From positions 1 through 26,099 of the forward strand of contig JBFLVN010000016.1 of NCBI GenBank assembly GCA_040758475.1: a stretch of DNA of 26,099 bases. The letters are read 5' to 3'. The notes under the pieces were generated by a model. It saw nothing but the letters and a program-made list of their open reading frames with translations, made no database searches and had not been told where the DNA came from. Origin of the DNA: JBFLVN01 sp040758475. Its GTDB lineage: Bacteria > JAGRBM01. Positions 1 to 6,135 of this stretch are shown here, piece by piece; positions within the stretch are counted from its first letter, which is position 1; each line of letters starts with the position of its first letter. Position numbers and translations under genes: made by a program.

Positions 1-198
1 GATCTCGAAATCCCGGCGGATGCCCCCGCTCCCCCCGAGCCCGTCCGGACCCGGACGGAAATCGCCTTGAAGGAAAAACTACCGTTGGGCTACGTCATTC
101 TCGAATTTACGGGTGCCACCCCGAATGGCGCCGCGTACGTGGTCAAAGAGAACCGGTTCGCGGGAGAAGCGGAAGAGAAATCGGGGGTTGCCAAGTAG
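1..198 (+). CDS. 3' end of an unidentified protein
   Basis: An open frame runs from the first base of the window to a TAG at 196-198, giving the last 65 residues of a protein whose start lies outside. The visible part is Pro/Ala-rich at first (APAPPEP) and then mixed polar, ending in GVAK. I do not recognise a family, and no transmembrane segment or motif is visible. It converges on the minus-strand protease gene, with only 15 bases between the two stop codons. The regular GC-rich codon use supports real coding, but the short length keeps confidence moderate. Confidence 0.55.
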   Translation, partial: DLEIPADAPAPPEPVRTRTEIALKEKLPLGYVILEFTGATPNGAAYVVKENRFAGEAEEKSGVAK

Positions 199-213
199 GC
201 GCTTATATCCCGG

Positions 214-999
214 TCAATTCAAGTCCACGAACACCTTGACCACCGATGGCCCGGCGAGGCGCGCCAGCTCGGGGAGGGAGAGGCCCGGAGGAGCCAGGGG
301 CCCCGCCGGCAGATCGGGGGCGGGGACGTGGGATTCGACGATCGGGAAAGCATGGACGGATTGGACGGCGTAGTTCACCACGTCGAAGAGGTTCCAGGTC
401 CGCCAGATTTCCCAGAAGCGCCTGCGGACCCAGCGGCCTCCCTTCACGACCCCGATCACTTCCCCGCGGGCGCTGATCAAGGGACCGCCCGAATTGCCGA
501 TGCGGATGGGAGCGCTCGTCCGGTAGAAGCGTACGTCCCGTTCCCGTACCTCGCTCCCCAGAATCCGGCCGAACCCCGTTTTGGGGGTTTCTTCGAACGA
601 TTCGTCGTCGGAAAAGCCGATGGAGAAAACTTCGCCCCCCGGCGCGAGTTCCATGACGCCCGGGTCGAGAAGGAGGCCCGCGCTCTCCAGCTCCACCCGG
701 CAAAGAGCGAGATCGCGGAGCCGGTCGGCCGCCAGGATCCTGGCTTCGCGCTCGTTTTTTTGGGCGTCCACGACCCAGATGCGGAGGGCCCCATCGACCA
801 CGTGGTGGCTTGTGAGGAAATGCCCTTTGGAGGAGACGAAGAACCCCGTGCCGAAGCTGTCGGGCACGCCGGGGGATTTCGCCGGTTCGGCGGCGGCCTG
901 CTGATTGCGCGGAAAAGGCAGGCACGAACTCGCCAGCAAGGCCACGAGAAAAGCAAGGACGGCCGCTGCTTTCGGGCGGTATTTGCGCTGGCCGCTCAT
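214..999 (-). CDS. Trypsin-like (HtrA/S1C-type) serine protease, predicted lipoprotein
   Basis: A 261-residue exported serine protease. The N-terminus has a short basic region, a hydrophobic stretch and a lipobox-like LLASSC (Cys26), so it is probably an outer- or inner-membrane lipoprotein. The chymotrypsin-fold triad is visible: His66 in TSHHVVDG, Asp96 in RLRDLAL and Ser170 in IGNSGGPL. No PDZ domain follows, unlike classical DegP/DegQ. The C-terminal tail (DLPAGPLAPPGLSLPELARL then SVVKVFV) is shared in pattern with the second protease near 18-19 kb. I chose the ATG at 999 because GAAGG sits 8 bases upstream; an in-frame GTG at 1020 would add seven residues. Substrate unknown. Family assignment is firm; the lipoprotein call is likely. 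Confidence 0.88.
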   Translation of the reverse strand: MSGQRKYRPKAAAVLAFLVALLASSCLPFPRNQQAAAEPAKSPGVPDSFGTGFFVSSKGHFLTSHHVVDGALRIWVVDAQKNEREARILAADRLRDLALCRVELESAGLLLDPGVMELAPGGEVFSIGFSDDESFEETPKTGFGRILGSEVRERDVRFYRTSAPIRIGNSGGPLISARGEVIGVVKGGRWVRRRFWEIWRTWNLFDVVNYAVQSVHAFPIVESHVPAPDLPAGPLAPPGLSLPELARLAGPSVVKVFVDLN

Positions 1000-1071
1000 G
1001 AGGGATGCCTTCGCCACCACCCCGATTTTCCCACGGATTTCTTCCCGGACGCAAGGGGAATGGGCACCTCT

Positions 1072-1089
1072 CCTCTTGCGGGCAAGAGG
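1072..1089. terminator. Perfect hairpin between two minus-strand genes
   Basis: CCTCTTG-CGGG-CAAGAGG is a perfect 7-bp stem with a 4-base loop, between the stop of the small membrane protein gene (1138) and the start of the protease gene (999). A second small palindrome, GCTTT-TT-AAAGC, lies at 1099-1110. On the minus strand there is no U-run directly after the stem, so this could be a weak terminator, an mRNA stability element or an attenuator. Confidence 0.35.
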
Positions 1090-1137
1090 CAGCGGGCAGC
1101 TTTTTAAAGCGTGAGTGGCGTTTTGAACTGGAAGCGA

Positions 1138-1449
1138 TTACCGCCGCAGGGTTTCCTTGATCTCTTCCATCCGCTCGAACGAGGACCGGGCGGCGAGGCT
1201 GTTGACGGTGACCGCCGCTAGGAGCGCCAGGACGAGGACCGAGAAAACCACCAGGGCCGCCAAGGCGCGGTCCGGCGGAAGGCCTTGCCGGGTGCGCCGC
1301 CAATTTCCCATCCATCCCACGGCGATCCCCACGGCGCACAGGACGCCCAGGGCGATGATGATTCCGAGATGGTCTTGAAACGCGCCCGACAAAGTGGTTC
1401 GAAGGCGGGCCAGCATGTCCCCGATCATCGAAAGCGCATCGTCCGCCAT
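1138..1449 (-). CDS. Small two-helix membrane protein, function unknown
   Basis: A 103-residue protein with two clear hydrophobic helices at about residues 28-47 and 62-85. A basic linker (NWRRTRQG) joins them, and a charged C-terminal tail (RMEEIKETLRR) may form a short amphipathic helix. The start is well supported: GGGAGG lies about 9 bases before the ATG. It follows the BI-1-like gene after a 164-base gap and precedes the protease gene. I do not recognise a family. The basic linker suggests both termini face the periplasm with a cytoplasmic loop, but this is inference. Confidence 0.7.
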   Translation of the reverse strand: MADDALSMIGDMLARLRTTLSGAFQDHLGIIIALGVLCAVGIAVGWMGNWRRTRQGLPPDRALAALVVFSVLVLALLAAVTVNSLAARSSFERMEEIKETLRR

Positions 1450-1485
1450 GACGGCACCCCTCCCGGGAAGCTGCGGTCGATAATT

Positions 1486-1491
1486 TTTATA
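1486..1491 (-). promoter_or_regulatory. Candidate -10 element for the small membrane protein gene
   Basis: On the minus strand TATAAA sits in an A/T-rich patch about 37 bases before the start codon at 1449, leaving a leader of roughly 30 bases with a good ribosome site. No convincing -35 hexamer is present, so this is tentative. Confidence 0.3.
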
Positions 1492-1613
1492 TGCCGGATT
1501 AGGGCGAAGGAGGCATGACCGGCGTCAGTGGCGGAGCGGGGCTTTTCCCTCTCTAAAGGGCCGGCTCTTGCTTGAATAAATTTAAGAAAAGGCCGGATAA
1601 ATCACGTAGCGGC

Positions 1614-2369
1614 TTATTTTTTACGCGTCTTGGCGAGAAGGCGCAGGATTTCCAGGTAAAGCCAGACGAGGGTGACCAGAAGGCCGAAGGAAGCGTACCA
1701 TTCCATGTATTTGGGCGCGCCCTGCTCGGCACCCTTTTCAATGAAATCGAAATCCAGAACGAGGTTGAGCGCCGCTATCACGACAACGAAAAGCGAAAAC
1801 AGGATTCCATAAAGCCCTGTTTCGTGAATGAAGGGTACCTGGCGGCCACCCCAGAAATGAAGCCCGAGGTCGATGAGGTAGAGAATGGCGATTCCGCCTG
1901 TGGCCGCCACGACACCCAATTTGAAATTCTCCGTTGCCCGGATGAATTTAGTCCGGTAGGCCAGGAGAAGAGTCAGGAACACTCCCGCCGTGAGCAGCAC
2001 GGCTTGGAGGACGATTCCGGGATAGAGCAGTTCGAAATAGGCCGAAAGGGTTCCAAGCATCAGTCCCTCGCCGAGCGCGTACGCCGGTGCAAGGAATGGG
2101 GACGTCTTTTTCGCGAAAATGATCACGATGCCTATTACGAAGGAGGCGAAAATCAGGGGCAGGTACCAAGATGGAATGATGACCTCCTTCCCGAGAGGGG
2201 AGAGCGGATTGTCGGTCACCGCGTTTTGCCAGGACCAGATGGCGGTCATGAGCAACAAACCGATCAACGCGAAACTCTTGTTGACCGTCCCTTCCAGGGT
2301 CATTCGCTCGGCGGCGGCCGGGAGGTCACGGAAGGTTTTCTCGCTTAAAGCCGGATTGGATGTTCTCAT
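1614..2369 (-). CDS. Bax inhibitor-1 / YccA family membrane protein
   Basis: A 251-residue polytopic protein with about seven hydrophobic helices. The N-terminus MRTSNPALSEKTF and the late motif NLVLDFDFIEKG are characteristic of the bacterial Bax-inhibitor-1/YccA-like group. Members of this superfamily are pH-sensitive calcium-leak channels or modulators of membrane proteases such as FtsH; the role here is not shown by sequence. I took the ATG at 2369 because the conserved N-terminus begins there. The frame stays open upstream to 2462, but that would run into the preceding gene and adds residues unlike the family. No clear Shine-Dalgarno sequence precedes the ATG. It lies 85 bases downstream of the CPBP protease gene, probably in the same transcription unit. 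Confidence 0.88.
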   Translation of the reverse strand: MRTSNPALSEKTFRDLPAAAERMTLEGTVNKSFALIGLLLMTAIWSWQNAVTDNPLSPLGKEVIIPSWYLPLIFASFVIGIVIIFAKKTSPFLAPAYALGEGLMLGTLSAYFELLYPGIVLQAVLLTAGVFLTLLLAYRTKFIRATENFKLGVVAATGGIAILYLIDLGLHFWGGRQVPFIHETGLYGILFSLFVVVIAALNLVLDFDFIEKGAEQGAPKYMEWYASFGLLVTLVWLYLEILRLLAKTRKK

Positions 2370-2454
2370 GATGGTACGACAGCACAGAGCCTTCGAGTGC
2401 GCAAGCCTTGCAACCGCTTGATATTTGGCGGTTTTTTTGGTGGCGGAGACCCCG

Positions 2455-3135
2455 CTATTCAAACAGGTAGGGAATCGCCAAATGGGCGGTGCAGTGGAAC
2501 GAGATAATGAAGGCAGGACCGGGAAAGAAATAAAGGACGCTCATGCCGATGCCGGGTACGAGCGTGCGGGTGGCGAAGAGGTCCCAGCGCAGCGGGTGAT
2601 GGGCGGGCGGAAGCTCGTGGGAGAGGGCGAAGAGAAGGCCTGTCAGGAGGACGGCGAGGAACGTGGAAACGCCGTCTTCGAGCTTCCTGGAAAAGAAACC
2701 GAAGATCATCGGAAGGACGAGGAGCCGGAAGATCGCTTCTTCGGCGAGGCCCGCCGAGAGGCCCAGGAAAAGTCCAGGCCGGGCGCTTTCTTCCGGCGGG
2801 ATGAAGGAGGGGAGCTTGGGCCCCGCGATCAATCGCAGGGCGATGATTCCCGCGAAAGCCGCGATGGCTCCCATGCCCGTGAGGAAGAAAGCCTTGGCCC
2901 AGGGAATTTTCTTGGGGGAGGCACGGATCATCCAGAAGGCGATCACCCCAAGCGCCACCGCGGGAATGGCGTAAGGGCCGCCCGCGGCACGGAGGGATTG
3001 GACCAGGGGATCGGCGTGGGAGAGATTGAAAGGGGTGGGCGGGGCCAGTTCGCCAAAAATCAGAGTGAGAGCGACGAAGGGGAGCGCCATCCACGCCCCT
3101 GCCGACGTTTCGTACAAATACCCCCGTGCCCCCAT
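2455..3135 (-). CDS. CPBP (CAAX/Abi) family intramembrane glutamic protease
   Basis: A 226-residue membrane protein with several hydrophobic helices. The three CPBP active-site motifs are visible in order: a double glutamate in AEEAIFR, a histidine in FALSHEL, and a final His-containing helix (SFHCTAHL). Family members cleave membrane or prenylated substrates, and in bacteria are linked to bacteriocin self-immunity or signalling; no substrate can be inferred here. The ATG at 3135 has an AGGAAG about 10 bases upstream and a promoter-like element just beyond. It is likely first in a run with the BI-1-like gene, so two membrane proteins tied to membrane proteostasis sit together. Confidence 0.85.
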   Translation of the reverse strand: MGARGYLYETSAGAWMALPFVALTLIFGELAPPTPFNLSHADPLVQSLRAAGGPYAIPAVALGVIAFWMIRASPKKIPWAKAFFLTGMGAIAAFAGIIALRLIAGPKLPSFIPPEESARPGLFLGLSAGLAEEAIFRLLVLPMIFGFFSRKLEDGVSTFLAVLLTGLLFALSHELPPAHHPLRWDLFATRTLVPGIGMSVLYFFPGPAFIISFHCTAHLAIPYLFE

Positions 3136-3169
3136 GTCCCCGCGCTTCCTTGATCTGGGTGCGAGGAAA

Positions 3170-3199
3170 AGTATAGCGCAGGGCCCTTGGAAATTGGAA
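3170..3199 (-). promoter_or_regulatory. Sigma-70-like promoter for the CPBP protease gene
   Basis: On the minus strand TTCCAA (3194-3199) is followed after 18 bases by TATACT (3170-3175), a five-of-six match to the -10 consensus. Transcription would begin near 3163, about 28 bases ahead of the start codon at 3135, a leader that includes the AGGAAG ribosome site. The -35 is poor. Confidence 0.42.
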
Positions 3200-3200
3200 T

Positions 3201-3773
3201 CTAGAATGTCCCGCTGCCGCTTTGGGCTTCTTGCAGGTTGGATTCGCCATCCCCGTTGCAGTTAAAAATGTTGGTACACGGATCGGGCAGGTCCGGGAAC
3301 GTATCCACGAGAAACTCCGTGAACGTCTCGCCGGAAACCGCGTAACCGGCGGCATCGCCGGGGGTGGAAAGCGTCGCCCCTTCGAGGTCGCCGCTCGCGC
3401 AGCCGGTGGCGCCATCGTCCGTTACGTCCAGGTCGCACTCATAGACGATGATGAGGGCCGAGGCGTCCCGTCCCGTGGCGACGTAGTAGACCCGCACCCG
3501 GTACGAGCCGTTTGGAACGTTGACGGTAGGAAAGAAGAACTGGTCGTCCACGATAGCCTGGGCTTCGACGTGTTTCCTCAATGTGCCGAGTGCCGCGCCT
3601 CCCGCGTCTTCGTAGACACGCAGGAAACCCCGTACGGAAAAGTCCGGGTCGAGCGATCCGATGCCATCGGGCGTGGGGGGATTGGCGATTTCATCCAGTG
3701 CTTCGCAAGCGCCCGTGGCGAAGAGAGCGAGAAGGCTCAAGAGGAGCCGGAGCTGAGCGCGGGCGGATTTCAT
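3201..3773 (-). CDS. Predicted lipoprotein with a C-terminal calcium-loop-like motif
   Basis: A 190-residue exported protein. Residues 1-23 form a signal peptide ending at a lipobox-like ATGAC (Cys23). The middle is a beta-rich segment (VRGFLRVYEDAGG, NGSYRVRVYYVATG) that reads like an Ig-like or prealbumin-like fold. The extreme C-terminus, NCNGDGESNLQEA, resembles the Asp-rich calcium loops of thrombospondin type-3 / dockerin-type repeats. Its ATG overlaps the TGA of the upstream CsgG/TolB-like gene (bases 3770-3773 form ATGA), so the two are translationally coupled and probably work together at the envelope. The frame is open further upstream, but only this start gives a signal peptide. 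No specific family recognised. Confidence 0.75.
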   Translation of the reverse strand: MKSARAQLRLLLSLLALFATGACEALDEIANPPTPDGIGSLDPDFSVRGFLRVYEDAGGAALGTLRKHVEAQAIVDDQFFFPTVNVPNGSYRVRVYYVATGRDASALIIVYECDLDVTDDGATGCASGDLEGATLSTPGDAAGYAVSGETFTEFLVDTFPDLPDPCTNIFNCNGDGESNLQEAQSGSGTF

Positions 3774-5089
3774 GGCGCAGGTCCAATGATGGTCACGGGC
3801 TGTCCCGCCGGCGCCGAATCGCCGCTCATGGCGACGGGAATGCCGACGCCAAGGCCCACGGCGGCCGCACCCGCAACGGTCCAGAACCACCACGTTTTGT
3901 AGAAAGGCGGGCCCTCCGCCAGGAGGGCCGCCGGGCTTTCGCTCGCTGTAGAGGTCTTCCCCGGAAGGATGACGATGGGCCGCGAAACGGGGAGGGCGCC
4001 GTCCGGCAGGAGTTCAAGCAGGTATTCTCCGGGCGCCGCGGGAATGGAAAGCCCTTTTGTATCGGCCACGCCCACGTCCTCCCCGCTCAAAAGGGCCCGC
4101 GCCGGAATCGTGCAGAAGACTTGCGCTTCTCCATCGGGAAGCTGAGCGACGTCGGTGTAGAGGCTCAAGGAGAGAAGCGCTGCAAGGGCCGGCAGGTCAC
4201 CGCGGGCCCCTTTCCAGGCTGATTGCGCCCGTTCGAGGGGGTCGCTTTTCCCAGCGGCCCGGCGTTCGGCGATGACGAGAACTTGCTCCGCCCCTTCAAC
4301 AAGGCGGACCTGCACGATCTCCTGCGCGCCGAGAGTTCCCGCGATTTCATCCAGGCACCGGGACGCGTTGCAGCCGCGCCAGGATTCGGGATTGCCCGGC
4401 ACCTCCACTTCGGCGCGGGAAGCGATGGTGGCAGGTGTCCAGGCGCGCAGTTCGGCGGCCGCCGTCTCCATGGCGGCGGGAAGGACGTCCGCGAGGCCGC
4501 TGCTTCCCACGAATCCATGGACGAGCACCTTGCGGCCCGAAACGCCCGCCGGTCCGGCGGCAGCAAGGCCCGTGCAAGTGACGCGGGAAGAAAACCGCCG
4601 TGCCGCCTCCCCTGTCCTGCGGGCAAGGCTCGCTTCACTCGCCCACACCCGCTCGGCGTGGGCGGTGGAGCCGGTGGCCAGATCGATCACGGAGATATTA
4701 AGAAGATAGCGTTTGGAAACGCGGGAGAGCTCCCCGCGCACGAGAAAATGGGCCTTGGCGAGACGCGCGAGGTCGACCTGCCCCGCGCTCGCGCCGAGCT
4801 GCTGTTCGAGCCCCAGGCGGCGGGCGAGGTCTTCGATGGCCTGATCGCTCACGACCCGCAGGCACGGCCCGGCGGAGAATTCGGAACCAAAAACGCCCGA
4901 AAGCCCCTCGGCCAGCTTTTTCTCCGCTTCGCCCGTGGCCGAAAATCTCGCCACGGCGACACCCATCCCCTCCGGTGCCCTTGGCGGGGCGAAAGCACCC
5001 TGGGCCTGCGTAGAGGGCACTTTCAAAAGAAAAACCGCGCTTAGGAGGAAGGCGGCGCCAAGGCCGCGTTTTGCCTTCAAAATTCCCAT
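3770..5089 (-). CDS. CsgG/TolB-like exported protein with PEGA-like region and C-terminal membrane anchor
   Basis: About 439 residues. After a signal peptide, residues ~40-165 have the pattern of CsgG/TolB-N-type domains (VAVARFSATGEAEKKLAEGL, then FLVRGELSR and a VIDLATGS strand). A second similar half follows, with a Cys pair (GCNASRCLDEIAG). A PEGA-like beta region (PAAPGEYLLELLPDG) comes next, then a C-terminal hydrophobic helix preceded by YKTWWFWTV. This architecture is familiar from myxobacterial and deltaproteobacterial envelope proteins of unknown role. I chose the ATG at 5089 because it gives a normal signal peptide (MGILKAKRG...); an upstream ATG at 5134 adds 15 residues and has AGGGG 7 bases ahead, so it remains possible. 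It is coupled to the downstream lipoprotein gene. Confidence 0.78.
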   Translation of the reverse strand: MGILKAKRGLGAAFLLSAVFLLKVPSTQAQGAFAPPRAPEGMGVAVARFSATGEAEKKLAEGLSGVFGSEFSAGPCLRVVSDQAIEDLARRLGLEQQLGASAGQVDLARLAKAHFLVRGELSRVSKRYLLNISVIDLATGSTAHAERVWASEASLARRTGEAARRFSSRVTCTGLAAAGPAGVSGRKVLVHGFVGSSGLADVLPAAMETAAAELRAWTPATIASRAEVEVPGNPESWRGCNASRCLDEIAGTLGAQEIVQVRLVEGAEQVLVIAERRAAGKSDPLERAQSAWKGARGDLPALAALLSLSLYTDVAQLPDGEAQVFCTIPARALLSGEDVGVADTKGLSIPAAPGEYLLELLPDGALPVSRPIVILPGKTSTASESPAALLAEGPPFYKTWWFWTVAGAAAVGLGVGIPVAMSGDSAPAGQPVTIIGPAP

Positions 5090-5194
5090 CCCTGTCTCTT
5101 CCCGCGACGCCCTGCGCATCACTGGGAACGGCATACCGTAACCCCTGGGAAGGGACTACCCCGGTGACGGCGGTCACAGGATATCCCTCTCCCA

Positions 5195-5213
5195 TGTATT
5201 CACTTAGAATACA
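5195..5213. promoter_or_regulatory. Operator-like inverted repeat upstream of TIGR02147 regulator 1
   Basis: TGTATTC-ACTTA-GAATACA is a perfect 7-bp inverted repeat with a 5-base spacer, in the 182-base divergent intergenic region between the CsgG-like gene (minus) and the regulator (plus). It lies about 40 bases upstream of the -10 element at 5255-5260, so it could bind an activator or an autoregulator for either direction. A smaller repeat, GTGAC-GGCG-GTCAC, is at 5164-5177. Binding partner unknown. Confidence 0.5.
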
Positions 5214-5254
5214 ATAAATTACCTAACCCCCCGATATTTCATGGGTTCTTCTTC

Positions 5255-5260
5255 TATAAT
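5255..5260 (+). promoter_or_regulatory. Consensus -10 (TATAAT) very close to a GTG start
   Basis: A perfect TATAAT ends 11 bases before the GTG at 5272. Transcription would start around 5266-5268, leaving only a few untranslated bases and no Shine-Dalgarno sequence, so the message is likely leaderless or nearly so. No good -35 is seen at 16-18 bases upstream, which fits an activator-dependent promoter using the inverted repeat at 5195-5213. Confidence 0.5.
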
Positions 5261-5271
5261 CCGGCCCTGTC

Positions 5272-6135
5272 GTGATCGACCAGAATACATCCGGGCGGCC
5301 GGTCCCAGCGGCCTTTGGGGATTACCGCGAGTATCTCCAGGCCATGATCCGGTACCTGCGCGCCACCCAACGCGGTTTTTCCTACCGGAATTTCGCCCGG
5401 CGGGCCGGATACAATTCCCCCAACTTCTTGAAACTTGTGGCTGAAGGGAAGCGCAACCTCTCCACCGAATCCATCCGCCGTTTCTCCCGCGGCCTGGGCC
5501 TTACCCCCGAAGAGGCGGGCGGGTTCGAATCCCTCGTCCTCTTGAATCAGGCCCGCACGGACGAAGAGAGAAATCTCCACTACCAGCGCCTGCGGGAACC
5601 CCGGCGCGGTTCCGTTCCGGCCACCCAGATGGAACGCGACCAGTACGAGGTCTATTCCCTGTGGTACGGCATCCCCATCCGGGAACTCCTCCTGCGGGAG
5701 GATTTCGTCGAGGACCCCAAATGGATCGCCAAGCAATTTCGAAGGCGCCTCCGGCCGGGCGAAGCGGCCCATGCCCTTCGCTTGCTGGAGCGGACGGGCC
5801 TCGCCCTGCGCGACGCCCAGGGGCGCCTGCGCCCGGCGGACGTGAAACTCGAAACCCCGCCCAACGTCCAGTCGCTCGCCGTCCGGAACTACCACCGTTC
5901 CATCCTGCTGCGTGCGGGGGAATCGCTCGACGGCGTGCCGGTGCATGAGAGAAATGTTACTTCGCTCACTTTCAATCTGAGCCGCAAACAGTACGAATCC
6001 CTCTGCGAGCGTCTCTCCGAATTCCGCCAGAAGCTGCTCGATGAAATCGAGGATGCTCCGCCCGAAAAAGACCGGCGTGAAGTGCACGCGGTCGCTTTCA
6101 TGGTCGTTCCGCTCACGGAAGGAGAAAGGCCGTGA
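5272..6135 (+). CDS. TIGR02147/DUF4423 family regulator, copy 1
   Basis: A 287-residue cytoplasmic protein with an N-terminal helix-turn-helix-like segment (about residues 36-78; RGFSYRNFARRAGY, then FLKLVAEGKRNLS). A DUF4423-type domain follows at about 110-280, with YEVYSLWYGIPIRE, QSLAVRNYHR and RNVTSLTF. This is the TIGR02147 architecture, known mainly from Fibrobacter and Bdellovibrio-like bacteria; regulatory activity is presumed from the HTH. The GTG at 5272 is chosen because it begins just after a consensus -10, and the conserved block starts soon after. Its TGA overlaps the GTG start of the large lipoprotein gene (GTGA at 6132-6135). A paralogue lies at 11315-12205 in mirror orientation, also coupled to a lipoprotein gene. 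Confidence 0.88.
   Translation: MIDQNTSGRPVPAAFGDYREYLQAMIRYLRATQRGFSYRNFARRAGYNSPNFLKLVAEGKRNLSTESIRRFSRGLGLTPEEAGGFESLVLLNQARTDEERNLHYQRLREPRRGSVPATQMERDQYEVYSLWYGIPIRELLLREDFVEDPKWIAKQFRRRLRPGEAAHALRLLERTGLALRDAQGRLRPADVKLETPPNVQSLAVRNYHRSILLRAGESLDGVPVHERNVTSLTFNLSRKQYESLCERLSEFRQKLLDEIEDAPPEKDRREVHAVAFMVVPLTEGERP

Noticed and set aside
203..1339. Long minus-strand open frame overlapping the protease gene
   Set aside because: Arg/Pro/Gly-rich composition typical of a shadow in GC-rich DNA; the in-register frame at 214-999 has an intact catalytic triad and signal.
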